DNA of 64,000 nt from JAAXHH01 sp965225915 (GTDB taxonomy: Bacteria > JAAXHH01), in NCBI GenBank assembly GCA_965225915.1, contig OZ245326.1, positions 1,488,001 to 1,552,000 on the forward strand, given 5' to 3'. Of the stretch, positions 49,423 to 58,730 are shown piece by piece. The notes under the pieces were generated by a model. The model was not told the DNA's origin, searched no databases, and was given only the letters and a program-made list of their open reading frames with translations. The first letter of the stretch is position 1. Every line of letters starts with the position of its first letter. The position numbers were made by a program, and so were the translations under genes.

Positions 49423-50862
49423 TTACCCGACATCCCAGGCGGACCGGAGTTGGTGGACAGTCAACGAGACGATGCGCACGCCTCTGTCGGCGGCACGCAG
49501 CGCCAGCCGGTGGTTGGCCGCTTCCGGCAGGAAGCAGAAGGACATGGACACCTCGCCGTTATTGCCGAAGATCTCCAGGGATGTGCGGTCGACCAGGAGT
49601 TGGAGTCTGACGCGGCCGCTGATGGTCCGCAGGTCCGCGTTTCTTCCAAAGCATGAAAGACCCTGCCGCCCCGCGTCGTATTCCACCCGGTGGCCCTGCA
49701 CTTCTATGGCGAATCTCTTCCCTTCGTCCAGATCGATTTCCATGTTGACGTCGAACAGGTCGCCCTGGTCCGCCAGGACTAACCGGCATTCCGATTCGCG
49801 CAGGTTTGTTACCGGGTAACTCCTGATCGCCTCGGGTCTGTATCGCTTGTAAAATTGATCGGCCGCCATTTCCGCCAGGTCTCCTTCGGGCCAGACCCGC
49901 GTCCCGACGTGCAGAAGTTCGATTTCCCGGACTGGTTCGCGGCACAGCCGGATCCCTCTCGGAAGGGTCCGGAGCGTCAGTTCCACCGGAAAAGACATCT
50001 GCTGGTTGAAGGGCATGGCCGGATACCGGCCGTCCCGCATCCAGGAGATCTGGATCCGCCGCCCGTCTTCCCTCGGTATGTCGCTCCACGTCTGGGCGGC
50101 ATAACCATTGGCGCCCTGCTCCGCCTGGAGGACGTCCGTCTCAGGCGTGAAGGTCTGGCCGTCGAAGCGCCCGAGCAGGTAACCGCCGCTCGCGCCCCAG
50201 AATATCCACCGCGTGTCCGCGGGATCGTCGTCCACTGGCAACTCAAAGAAATCGGGGCATTCGGACACACCGGGCAACGTCAGGTCCTGCAGGTGCGTCC
50301 ACGTCCTGAGGTCCCTGGACGCGAACAGGGCATAGTCGTTGCTGTCGAGGAACAGGGTCATGATCCATTGCGCGGTCGGCCCATGCCAGACCACTTTCGG
50401 ATCGCGGTTTTCCGCCCGTATATGCCCAAGGACGGGATTGCCCGCGTATTTCGTCCAGGAACGTCCGCGGTCGTTGCTGAAAGCGATGCACTGGATACAT
50501 CGTTTTCCCGGAAATATCCTTTCGCCGCCCGCCGTGTAGAAGGCGATCAGCGGTGCGGCGTCCCCGTCCTGGAATCCACCGGTATTGCCATGGTCCACCG
50601 CCGCGGACCCCGACCACATCCAGCCCGTTTCGTCGACGTCCAGCGCGGCGTGATGAATCTGCTTCCAGTGCACCAGGTCCGTACTGAGTGCGTGTCCCCA
50701 GGTGGTGCGTCCGTGCACCATGCTGCCGGGCGTATGCTGGAAGTAGAGATGGTATTCTCCGTCGAAATACACTAGGCCGTTGGGGTCGTTGATCCAGTGA
50801 TTCTTCGCCGTGAAGTGGAACTGGGGGCGGTGGGTTTCCTGGTAGAGCAGATCATCGCTCAT
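49423..50862 (-). CDS. Glycoside hydrolase family 32 beta-fructosidase
   Basis: Hydrolyses sucrose, sucrose 6-phosphate, inulin or levan ends. It has 479 residues with all three catalytic signatures: WINDPNG with nucleophile Asp26 (23-29), RDP at 153-155 (Asp154 stabiliser) and EC at 201-202 (Glu201 acid/base). A C-terminal beta-sandwich with DRTSLEIFGNNGE follows, as expected. No signal peptide is present, so it is probably cytoplasmic and acts on imported sugar. ATG 50862 is chosen for the GGAG nine bases upstream; a longer frame adds a non-homologous lead. It is 51 bases upstream of the D-cysteine-desulfhydrase-like gene on the same strand. Confidence 0.9.
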   Translation of the reverse strand: MSDDLLYQETHRPQFHFTAKNHWINDPNGLVYFDGEYHLYFQHTPGSMVHGRTTWGHALSTDLVHWKQIHHAALDVDETGWMWSGSAAVDHGNTGGFQDGDAAPLIAFYTAGGERIFPGKRCIQCIAFSNDRGRSWTKYAGNPVLGHIRAENRDPKVVWHGPTAQWIMTLFLDSNDYALFASRDLRTWTHLQDLTLPGVSECPDFFELPVDDDPADTRWIFWGASGGYLLGRFDGQTFTPETDVLQAEQGANGYAAQTWSDIPREDGRRIQISWMRDGRYPAMPFNQQMSFPVELTLRTLPRGIRLCREPVREIELLHVGTRVWPEGDLAEMAADQFYKRYRPEAIRSYPVTNLRESECRLVLADQGDLFDVNMEIDLDEGKRFAIEVQGHRVEYDAGRQGLSCFGRNADLRTISGRVRLQLLVDRTSLEIFGNNGEVSMSFCFLPEAANHRLALRAADRGVRIVSLTVHQLRSAWDVG

Positions 50863-51000
50863 TCGACGGATCTCCAGGGGAGTGGCGGTTACAACGGGAT
50901 CTTTCGTATACCCCAGGTCCTGGCGCGGTTGCGCCGGGGTTTTCGTAAGCACCACGACCCAATTCAGATGCCGGGACCGAACGGGATTCGGGCCGATTCG

Positions 51001-51840
51001 CTACTTGAACGCAGGTCTAGGTGTGCGGTTCCAGGTGACCGGCTCTTCCCCACCCTCGTAGACCGCGGTCAGGGGTTTCAGTACGCCACGGGTGACATCC
51101 GCCCAGGTATCCGGGCGGGAATGCCGCGCCAGGTGGGCGCGGATCGATTCGGGCAACTCATTAAAAAGAGGGATGTACCAGAGGGTGATCACCGTGCGCC
51201 GTCGGTCGCCCTTGTTCCCGTGGGCTCCGTGTAGCAGCCTTGAATCCCCGATGACCAGGTCGCCTGCACGTACCGCCACGTCCACTTCGCCTCGTGCGGG
51301 CTGGTACGCCGGATGGTCGGGGTCGGTCATGGACCGGAGTTCATCAGTGTGGGCTTCCACGACGTGCTCGTGCATGGGATGACGGTGAAGGTGGGAACCG
51401 GCGATCGCCCTCAGGCAGCCATTGCTGCGGTCGGTGTCGACCAGGTAATACATCAGGAAGAGTTGCTGCGGCGGGGGCTCGTAGCTGCAGGGTTCGTTCC
51501 ACCCCCACCAGTCCTGGTGCCAGAACAGCGCCGGGCTGCGGGGCGGTTTGCTGATGACGAAACCGGACATCCACGCGGGCCTGTCGAACCCGAGATCGGC
51601 CAGCGCAGACAAAGCAGGGGGGTAGGCCACCAGTTCGGCGAAGAACACGTCGTCGAAGACGCTGATCATGCTGCCGGTAGATTTCTGTTCGGTAAAGTGG
51701 GACGAGGGTTGGGCGTCGAGCAGCCGGTCGGAGGCGGTCCTCACTCGTTCCAGCTTGTCCGGTTGAAGCACCTGCTCGAAGACGCAGAACCCGTCGCGCA
51801 GTAACTGGTCGTACTGGTCCTGTGCCGCCCTGACCGCCAT
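51001..51840 (-). CDS. Phytanoyl-CoA dioxygenase (PhyH) family protein
   Basis: Fe(II)/2-oxoglutarate oxygenase of 279 residues. His108 and Asp110 (LFWHQDWWGW) begin the iron site and His204 or His207 (RLLHGAHGNKG) ends it. DRRRTVITLWY supplies the 2-oxoglutarate arginine. NGCLRAIAGSHLHRHP is the family block. The tryptophan-rich segment after the first motif (WHQDWWGWNEP) distinguishes it from the other three PhyH proteins in the window. I start at ATG 51840, with AGGTGAG upstream. It lies 138 bases upstream of the fructosidase gene on the same strand. The substrate is unknown. Confidence 0.84.
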   Translation of the reverse strand: MAVRAAQDQYDQLLRDGFCVFEQVLQPDKLERVRTASDRLLDAQPSSHFTEQKSTGSMISVFDDVFFAELVAYPPALSALADLGFDRPAWMSGFVISKPPRSPALFWHQDWWGWNEPCSYEPPPQQLFLMYYLVDTDRSNGCLRAIAGSHLHRHPMHEHVVEAHTDELRSMTDPDHPAYQPARGEVDVAVRAGDLVIGDSRLLHGAHGNKGDRRRTVITLWYIPLFNELPESIRAHLARHSRPDTWADVTRGVLKPLTAVYEGGEEPVTWNRTPRPAFK

Positions 51841-51942
51841 GGTTCTCACCTCTGCCTGCTTCTGCCGGTTGGGTTAAGCTATAACCGATATTCTCCGCGC
51901 AACTGCATCTTCGAAGCGTCGCCGGCCGGATGCGTCATCCCG

Positions 51943-52488
51943 TTAGACGTTAGTCTCGATCAACCGGATGCTGTTCGGATCCAACCGGGTGTAGTCGATG
52001 ATCTCGAACCGGTTGCCGTCGACGTCGGTAAGCAGCAGGCGTTTTTCCGAGGCCCAGTGGGTGTTTTCGTGCCCTCGGATTACGAACTCCCTTTTCCCCC
52101 GGTCGGTCATCACGTCCCAGTAGGTCACTCCGAACTCCATCTGGATGGAGTGTACCTGCTCGATTTTAGCCTTGAGATAGCGATGGGCGAGTTCCTCCTT
52201 GATCACCCGACGCGACTCATCATCCAGGTCGTTCAGGTCCTTGACGAAGGCCACTTCCTCGTTCTTGATATCCAGCAAAGAAACGTAGTTGTCCGGGTAC
52301 GCCATGGGCGATGCCTGAACCGGGCGGACCCGGATATAGGACCGCTGGTTCCGCACGGTCATGCGCACTGTTTTCACGGGCGCGCGGTATACGCGGATCT
52401 CATGGGCCAGGTACGGTTCGATCGGCGCGTTTTCGATGCCCGGTTCGAAGTCGGATGTTTCCAACGCCGCTTTCTGTTCTTCCGTCAT
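51943..52488 (-). CDS. DUF1854 family protein, partner of ABC half-transporters
   Basis: A 181-residue small soluble protein of the DUF1854 family. The ending FVIRGHENTHWASEKRLLLTDVDGNRFEIIDYTRLD is characteristic, as is the NYVSLLDIKNEEVAFVKDLNDLDDESRRVI block. In some bacteria DUF1854 proteins are annotated as cyanophycin-metabolism-associated and sit beside two ABC transporters, exactly the arrangement here. I see no cyanophycin synthetase or cyanophycinase gene in this window. ATG 52488 has a GGGTG element upstream; GTG 52497 is a possible alternative. It is 20 bases downstream of the first ABC gene. Confidence 0.82.
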   Translation of the reverse strand: MTEEQKAALETSDFEPGIENAPIEPYLAHEIRVYRAPVKTVRMTVRNQRSYIRVRPVQASPMAYPDNYVSLLDIKNEEVAFVKDLNDLDDESRRVIKEELAHRYLKAKIEQVHSIQMEFGVTYWDVMTDRGKREFVIRGHENTHWASEKRLLLTDVDGNRFEIIDYTRLDPNSIRLIETNV

Positions 52489-52508
52489 ATCGTTCACCCT
52501 GCCTGTGG

Positions 52509-54782
52509 TTAATGGCCGTTGGCGCTCCGGTTCGGATCGTTCCTGCCACCGCCGACGGCCATGATGGCGGTGCTCGCCCGCTGCGTTTCAACCATGCGGT
52601 AGAAGTGGCCTTTCATTTCCATCAATTCTGCGTGGGTCCCGGTCTCGACGATCCTCCCCTCGTCCAGCACCACCAGGCGATCGGCGCTGCGGAGGGTCGA
52701 CAGCCGGTGGGCAATGGCGAAGGTGGTGCGTCCCTTGACGAGATTGGCGATCGCTTCCTGTATGAGTTTTTCGGTATGCGTATCCACCGACGAGGTCGCC
52801 TCGTCCAGGATCAGGATGCGCGGATCGTGGATGATCGCCCGCGCGATGGCGAGACGCTGCTTTTCGCCACCCGACAGTTCCTTGCCGTTTTCGCCGATCT
52901 GCGTATCGTAACCGTCCGGTTTCCCGCAGATGAAGTCGTGGGCGTTCGCCGTGCGGGCCGCCTTTATTATCTGCTCTATGGACGCGTCCGGGCTGCTGTA
53001 TCGGATGTTCTCCGCGACGGTGCCGCTGAAGAAGAAGGAGTCCTGCAGCACGACCCCGATCTGCTTCCGCAGGTCGTCCAGCTTGATGTCCCGGATCGGC
53101 ACGCCGTCGATGGTCAGTTCGCCCTCGTCGATGTCGTAGAATCGGCACAACAGGTTGGTCATCGTCGTTTTTCCCGAGCCGGACTTGCCGACCAGGCCGA
53201 TCATTTCGCCCGACGCCACGTGCAGTTTGATCTCGTGCAGGACGGGCAGGCCCGCCTCGTAGGCGAAGTAGGCGTCCTTGAATTCCACCTCGCCCTGCAT
53301 GTCCGGCATCTCCTCCGGCTGTTCCTGGTCTTCGGTCTCCGCCGGCGTATCGATGATTTCGAAGACCTTTTCGGCGCCGCTCAGCGCGCGGCTCGACCAG
53401 GTGTTCAATTCTCCGAACCACCGAAGCGGCTCGTACAACATCAAGAGATAGCTGATGAACATCATGAGGGAGCCCAGGGTGAACGTCTCGTCGATGATGG
53501 CGACGCCGCCGAAGAACCAGACCAGGATCAAACCCGACGAGGTGAGCATGCTTACCGTGCCGAAAAAGAGAGCCGCTTCCTTCTCGCTCTCGAAGTCCCC
53601 GCGGAAGACGCCTTCGTTATTGCCCCTGAACCGCCGCATTTCCCGCTTCTCCTGGACGAAGGTCTTGACCACCCGCACCGACGCGAGCATCTCGCTTGCC
53701 AGCCCGACCAGCTTGCCCCAGCGGTAGTACTTGGTCCGGTAGGCCCGTATCAGCCGTCTCCAGAAGAACCAGCTTCCGACGACCAGCAGGGGTATGGGAA
53801 TGAGCACGAGCAGCGTCAACTGCCAGCTGGTTACGAAAAGCAGGATCAGGATGCCGATCAGCAGCAGGAAGTTTGTCAGGAGATAGGGTACGCCGTCGAC
53901 CAGGAACCACATCATGCTTTCCGTGTCGTTGGACACCCGCGAGATGAGTGACCCGACCTGCCTCTTGTTGAAGAATTTCATATCGAGGCGGGACAGGTTC
54001 TCGTACAGTTCTTCCCGGATGGCCACCGTCACGCGTCCGCCGAGCCACACGGACAGGCGGTCCTTGAAGATCTCCAGAACGTAGGAGACCAGCCGGATGA
54101 CCGCGAAGGCGCCGACGAGCAGGTAGAGCAGCGTGAGCCCGTCTCCGGCGGTTTCCCCGCCCCCACCGAGAAGTACGCCGTCGATGATGTGTTTCATGAT
54201 GTAGGGCGGTCCGAGCTCGGCCAGGGTATATACAAAGGACAACAGGACCATCAAGGCGACCCGGGTCCTGAAGGGGAACATGTAGCCCATGACGCGCTTG
54301 AGCATCGCGAAGCGATTCGTGCATGCGGAACAGATGCCGTTTGCTTCGGCCAGGAGCCGTCCGCACTGGTCGCACCGGGTCCTGTCGACCTCGCTCTCCA
54401 TTTCGACCGGTTTTTCTTTTATCAGTTGGTCGATACCCCGGACGATCTGAGCGAACTTGGCGCGCTGCGTGGGCGTGTAGTGCAGGAATTCGACCTGCTC
54501 GGTCCCGATTTCCACGTTCAGCCGAACGGCGCCCACCAGCTCTTCGACGGACGCGCCACGGGCGTCTTTCAGTTCAATCGTCTCGGCGCTGTTCGGGCTG
54601 TCCGGATCGAAACGCATCAGGCGCTGATCGGTCACCACGAGCCAGCGTTCTTCGAAAAGCAAGTCCTCCGACAGGTCGCTTGCGACCGTGATGACAACAG
54701 TCTCTCCGTCCCGTAGCGTATTCCGGCACCGGTCGGCCAGCCCGTCGGGCATTTTTTCTTCGTAAGTCGTGGTTTCCGTCAT
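52509..54782 (-). CDS. ABC half-transporter with N-terminal domain and zinc ribbon
   Basis: A 757-residue exporter-type half-transporter. Residues 1-125 form an extra soluble domain with strand-rich, PH-like character. A CDQC/CSAC zinc ribbon (137, 140, 151, 154) follows. Six membrane helices span about 165-450. The nucleotide-binding domain has Walker A GKSGSGKT (532-539), the signature LSGGE (636-640) and Walker B ILILDE (656-661). The catalytic Glu661 is intact. It probably dimerises with the next-door half-transporter, which has the same domain order. The pair plus DUF1854 form an operon. Transported substrate is unknown. Confidence 0.88.
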   Translation of the reverse strand: MTETTTYEEKMPDGLADRCRNTLRDGETVVITVASDLSEDLLFEERWLVVTDQRLMRFDPDSPNSAETIELKDARGASVEELVGAVRLNVEIGTEQVEFLHYTPTQRAKFAQIVRGIDQLIKEKPVEMESEVDRTRCDQCGRLLAEANGICSACTNRFAMLKRVMGYMFPFRTRVALMVLLSFVYTLAELGPPYIMKHIIDGVLLGGGGETAGDGLTLLYLLVGAFAVIRLVSYVLEIFKDRLSVWLGGRVTVAIREELYENLSRLDMKFFNKRQVGSLISRVSNDTESMMWFLVDGVPYLLTNFLLLIGILILLFVTSWQLTLLVLIPIPLLVVGSWFFWRRLIRAYRTKYYRWGKLVGLASEMLASVRVVKTFVQEKREMRRFRGNNEGVFRGDFESEKEAALFFGTVSMLTSSGLILVWFFGGVAIIDETFTLGSLMMFISYLLMLYEPLRWFGELNTWSSRALSGAEKVFEIIDTPAETEDQEQPEEMPDMQGEVEFKDAYFAYEAGLPVLHEIKLHVASGEMIGLVGKSGSGKTTMTNLLCRFYDIDEGELTIDGVPIRDIKLDDLRKQIGVVLQDSFFFSGTVAENIRYSSPDASIEQIIKAARTANAHDFICGKPDGYDTQIGENGKELSGGEKQRLAIARAIIHDPRILILDEATSSVDTHTEKLIQEAIANLVKGRTTFAIAHRLSTLRSADRLVVLDEGRIVETGTHAELMEMKGHFYRMVETQRASTAIMAVGGGRNDPNRSANGH

Positions 54783-54866
54783 CCTTCAGCGTCCGTTCCG
54801 ATCATCGATCTTTGGGGTCCATGGCCAGGGAGCGTTCATCCCCGGCTTGGGGTTAGACTTCCGTGC

Positions 54867-57068
54867 TCACGTCACCTCAATGATTTCGGCAGTGGCTTTC
54901 TGCAGGTGCACCAGGTGGTGAAAGTGTCCGCGCTTGTCGATCAGTTCCCCGTGGGTGCCCACCTCGACGACGCGTCCCTGGTCGAGCACCACCAGGCGGT
55001 CGGCGTCCCGCAGTGTGGAAAGCCTGTGGGCGATGGCGATCGTCGTGCGCCCCTCGATCAGCCTGCCTATGGCCTCCTGGAGCTGCTTCTCCGTCTGGGC
55101 GTCCACCGAAGAGGTCGCCTCGTCCAGGATCAGGATGCGGGGATCGTGCAGAATCGCCCGGGCAATGGATACACGCTGCTTCTCGCCCCCCGACAGACCG
55201 GTGCCTTTTTCGCCGAGAATGGTATCGTAGCCGTCCGGCTTGGTGAGTATAAAATGATGGGCGTTGGCTGCCCTGGCCGCCTCCATGATCTCGTCGAAGG
55301 TCGCCTCCGGCCTGCCGTAGGAGATGTTCTCCCGTATCGTCCCGTTGAACAGGATCGGTTCCTGCATCACCACGCCGATATGGCGGCGCAGGTCTTCGAG
55401 CCGGATGTCGCGGATGTCGACGCCGTCCAGCTTTATCAAGCCGTAGTCCACATCGTAGAAACGGCAGATGAGATTGACCGTAGTGCTCTTGCCGGCGCCG
55501 GACTTGCCGACCAGGCCGATCATCTCGCCGGACTCGATGTGTATGTCGATGTCCTTGAGCACCGGCAACGCGGCGTCGTAGCCGAACGTTACGCGCTCGA
55601 AGACGATGTCGCCCCGCGTGTGCGGCATTGGCGCGGCGTCCTCGTCGTCATAGGCCTCCGGCTGGGTATCGATGATCTCGAATATACGCTCGGCGGCGCT
55701 CATCGCCCGGGTCATCCAGCTGTTTACACGGCCCAGCCAGCGCAGCGGTCCGTAAAACATGTGGAGGTAGAAATAGAACAGCATCAGCTCGCCCATCGTC
55801 AGTTCCTGGCCGAGGACCTGCTGACCGCCGACGAGCCAGACCACGATAAAACCCAGGAAATTAAGCAGACCCATGGTGGAGAAATAGCTAATCCACTGTT
55901 TTTCGGTCCAGTACTCGAGTTCGAACATGGATCTCGCGTTGCGTTTGAACCGGTCGACTTCCCTGGATTCCTGCGCGAAGGCCTTGACGATGCGTATGCC
56001 CGAAAGCGATTCCTGTATATGCGTATAGAAGCCTTCCCAACGGCGCCAGAGCCGCGTGTAGTACACTCTCAGGCGCTTGTACAGGACCTTGCCCCAGATA
56101 ACGATAAGCGGTACGGGGATGAGAATGTAGAGCGTCAGGACCCAGTTGGTATAGAGCAGCATGGCGATGATGCCGACCGTCGTCAGCCACCTGAGCACGA
56201 GAAAAGGCAGTCCGTCCACCAGGAAGCTGCGCACGTTGCGGGTGTCGAAGGTCACCCGCGAAAGCAGACCGCCGGTCTTCTGCTTGTCGTGAAACCCCAG
56301 TGACAGGAATTCAAGGTGCCGGTACACCTGACCCCGCATGTCCGCCACCACGCGGGCGCCCAGCCAGGCCGTCAGCCAGCCGTTCACCATTTCGCCGAGC
56401 CAGCGAATGATCAGCAGACCGGCCATTATGGCGACGTACCAGAACAACACGTCCCGGTCCTTGTTGGCGAAGGCGTCGTCGATGATCAGTTGGGTGATCT
56501 TGGGCGGGAGTAGTTCCGCCACGCTGAGCACCGAAAACAGCGCCACCATGACGATAACCTTGGTCCGGTGTGCCTTCAGGTAGGAACATATCCGCTTGAG
56601 CATGCCCCATTTGCTGACGCAGGCAGGGCACAGTCCGTCCTTTACCGGCAGTCGCCGGCCGCAGGTTTCGCAGACCACGCGGGGGAAGTCGGTTTTGACG
56701 AGGAACGGCCGGTTTTCGATATGCTGTTCGATACCGCGATGGGCTTCGTTGAACCGGTCCATGCGGCTCTGGGAATACCTGATCAGCGGTATGGTGTCTT
56801 GGGCCGTGGAGACCTCGATACATGAACCGCCGACCAGCGGTTCCACCGCGACCTGGGTCAGTTTATCCAGCGGGACGGCGATATCATTGCCGCTGCCGTT
56901 GAGGCTCAGGGACATTACGCGACGGTCGGTGACAATCAGCCAGGAGGGAACGAACCGGCCGGCCGCGTCCATATCGGATTCGACCGCGATACGGATTTCT
57001 TCATTCGGGTCCAGTACCGATTCGAGCTTCTTATGAATCTGATCCGGCAGGGGTTCGGACAACGGCAT
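54867..57068 (-). CDS. ABC half-transporter with N-terminal domain and zinc ribbon, paralogue
   Basis: A 733-residue half-transporter, the paralogue of the downstream gene, from which it is separated by 84 bases. The same N-terminal soluble domain (1-125), the zinc ribbon CETC/CPAC (133, 136, 147, 150), six membrane helices and a C-terminal ATPase are seen. The ATPase has GKSGAGKS, LSGGEKQRVSIARAI and RILILDEATSSVD. Both copies have complete ATPase motifs, so a heterodimer with two active sites is expected. AGGAAG precedes the ATG. A candidate promoter (TTGACT, 16 bases, TAAATT) lies about 145 bases upstream. Confidence 0.88.
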   Translation of the reverse strand: MPLSEPLPDQIHKKLESVLDPNEEIRIAVESDMDAAGRFVPSWLIVTDRRVMSLSLNGSGNDIAVPLDKLTQVAVEPLVGGSCIEVSTAQDTIPLIRYSQSRMDRFNEAHRGIEQHIENRPFLVKTDFPRVVCETCGRRLPVKDGLCPACVSKWGMLKRICSYLKAHRTKVIVMVALFSVLSVAELLPPKITQLIIDDAFANKDRDVLFWYVAIMAGLLIIRWLGEMVNGWLTAWLGARVVADMRGQVYRHLEFLSLGFHDKQKTGGLLSRVTFDTRNVRSFLVDGLPFLVLRWLTTVGIIAMLLYTNWVLTLYILIPVPLIVIWGKVLYKRLRVYYTRLWRRWEGFYTHIQESLSGIRIVKAFAQESREVDRFKRNARSMFELEYWTEKQWISYFSTMGLLNFLGFIVVWLVGGQQVLGQELTMGELMLFYFYLHMFYGPLRWLGRVNSWMTRAMSAAERIFEIIDTQPEAYDDEDAAPMPHTRGDIVFERVTFGYDAALPVLKDIDIHIESGEMIGLVGKSGAGKSTTVNLICRFYDVDYGLIKLDGVDIRDIRLEDLRRHIGVVMQEPILFNGTIRENISYGRPEATFDEIMEAARAANAHHFILTKPDGYDTILGEKGTGLSGGEKQRVSIARAILHDPRILILDEATSSVDAQTEKQLQEAIGRLIEGRTTIAIAHRLSTLRDADRLVVLDQGRVVEVGTHGELIDKRGHFHHLVHLQKATAEIIEVT

Positions 57069-57469
57069 GGAACTTCCTATGGGACCTTGAAGCGGGGAAC
57101 GCCGTCTGAAGTAGCGAACGGGACCGACTATATATCAATCTTTTGGATGCACTCTTTGCGCGGTCTGAGCATGGTCCTCTGGTCGGTCATCTTCCGGCCC
57201 GCATCAGTCCGCGAATTTACCGGTATTCACCCGAAAGTCAAGGAAAAGGTTGGAGAATGCGCCTTCATCGAAACCCGCCTTTTTCTCGACAGATCCGGTA
57301 TCCGACGAGCCGATGAGCCGTCAGCAAAACCGTTGACGCCGCCGCACCGGCACATACATTGCAGAGAATAACCGCGGTGTCTTCTTTCTTCAATTTCCTC
57401 CATGCAGATGACCCTTAATCCATCCGATCCGATTTCCGCGCAGATGACCCTGTCCCCGTCCCGTACACG
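57069..57469. other. Divergent intergenic region with two candidate promoters
   Basis: No gene is seen in these 401 bases. Leftward, for the ABC operon: TTGACT (plus 57236-57241, read on the minus strand), a 16-base spacer and TAAATT (57219-57214). Rightward, for the PfkB gene: TTGACG (57333-57338), a 16-base spacer and TACATT (57355-57360). Both are moderate matches to consensus. Confidence 0.4.
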
Positions 57470-58591
57470 ATGAACCCGCGCCGCCTCGAAACCCTGCTGA
57501 CCCGCTTCGCCGGCCTGTCCGTCATGGTCGTCGGCGACTTCTTCCTGGACAAATACCTGGTTCTCGATCCGGATTTGGCCGAGCCGTCCCTCGAAACCGG
57601 GTTGGACGCCCACCAGGTCGTGGGCAGGCGTTGCATGCCCGGGGCAGCCGGGACGGTCACGGCCAACCTGCACGCATTGGGCGTCGGACAACTGCACGCC
57701 CTCGGCGTCACCGGCGACGACGGGGAAGGATACGAACTCAGGCAGGGTCTGTCGGCCATAGGGGTCGGCTTGGAAGCACTTATCCAGTCCCCGGACCGGT
57801 TCACCCCTACCTACATCAAGCCCATGGACCTGGTTCAAGGCGGGGAGCGGGAGATCAACCGCATCGACATCCAGAACCGCTCGCCCATGCCCCGGCGCAT
57901 GGAAGACCGGATCATCGCGCTATTAAGGGAAAGGATGCCCGCTTTGGACGGCCTGGTCGTCCAGGACCAGGTGGGGCTGCGCAACAGCGGAGTTATAACG
58001 GACCGGGTCAGGGAGGCGATCGGCGAACTGGGAACCGCCCATCCCGACAAGGTCATCCTGGCGGATTCGAGGGAGCGCATAGGCGAGTTCCGCCATATCA
58101 TACGAAAGGCGAACCGAAACGAGGTTTTACGGGCCGCGCAGGCCCTGGGAATGGGTGAGAAGAGGGAGATCGACACGTCCGGCCAAGGTCGGTTAGCAAA
58201 TCCGGCAGTTCAGAAAGGAACACTGCTTGCTGCAGACATGGACCAAGATTCGACAAAACAATGGGGCCTGGTGCTTTACGAGTGCGGCGGGTTCCAGGAA
58301 GATGGCATAAAAAGACCGGTTTTCGTCACGCTGGGCGCGGACGGCCTGTTGCTGATCGACGAGGATGGCTGCCGCCACGTGCCCGGCATTCACGTACCCG
58401 GACCCGTGGACACGGTCGGGGCAGGGGACAGCGTTACGGCCGGGATCGTCTCCTCGCTCTGCGTCGGCGCGACCCATGCCGAGGCCGGCATGGTGGGTAA
58501 CCTCGCGGCATCGATCACCGTGCGACAACTGGGCATCACCGGAACGGCATCGCCCGGGCAGGTATTGGAAGAGTTAACAGCGCTGAGTTGA
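57470..58591 (+). CDS. PfkB family carbohydrate kinase, heptose kinase-like (RfaE domain I)
   Basis: A 373-residue ribokinase-type kinase. The start LSVMVVGDFFLDKYLVLDPD and the GAAGTVTANLHALGV block match the kinase half of RfaE/HldE. The anion-hole and catalytic segment is DTVGAGDSVTAGI with Asp320 as base, and FVTLGADGLLLID precedes it. Between the KANRNEVLRAA block and the next conserved strand there is a 30 to 40 residue stretch (NPAVQKGTLLAADMDQDSTK and onward) that looks like an insertion. There is no nucleotidyltransferase domain, so it is only the kinase. The substrate may be heptose 7-phosphate or another sugar. Confidence 0.75.
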   Translation: MNPRRLETLLTRFAGLSVMVVGDFFLDKYLVLDPDLAEPSLETGLDAHQVVGRRCMPGAAGTVTANLHALGVGQLHALGVTGDDGEGYELRQGLSAIGVGLEALIQSPDRFTPTYIKPMDLVQGGEREINRIDIQNRSPMPRRMEDRIIALLRERMPALDGLVVQDQVGLRNSGVITDRVREAIGELGTAHPDKVILADSRERIGEFRHIIRKANRNEVLRAAQALGMGEKREIDTSGQGRLANPAVQKGTLLAADMDQDSTKQWGLVLYECGGFQEDGIKRPVFVTLGADGLLLIDEDGCRHVPGIHVPGPVDTVGAGDSVTAGIVSSLCVGATHAEAGMVGNLAASITVRQLGITGTASPGQVLEELTALS

Positions 58592-58623
58592 AGGCGTCGC
58601 CCTGAATTGCCACGATACCGTAT

Positions 58624-58661
58624 GGGTTGATATTCGACGGGTCGATGTCACAAATCAACCC
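58624..58661. terminator. Inverted repeat between convergent genes
   Basis: GGGTTGAT (58624-58631) pairs with ATCAACCC (58654-58661) over a 22-base loop, and an alternative short stem GTCAC/GTGAC lies at 58647-58651 and 58662-58666. It lies between the stops of the kinase and the beta-barrel gene, where a bidirectional terminator would be expected, but there is no T-run. Confidence 0.25.
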
Positions 58662-58730
58662 GTGACTTAACTGGTTGACCTATTTCGGGAAGTACTACAT
58701 CAGGAACAGTCCGACACGGGAAAGAATGGT

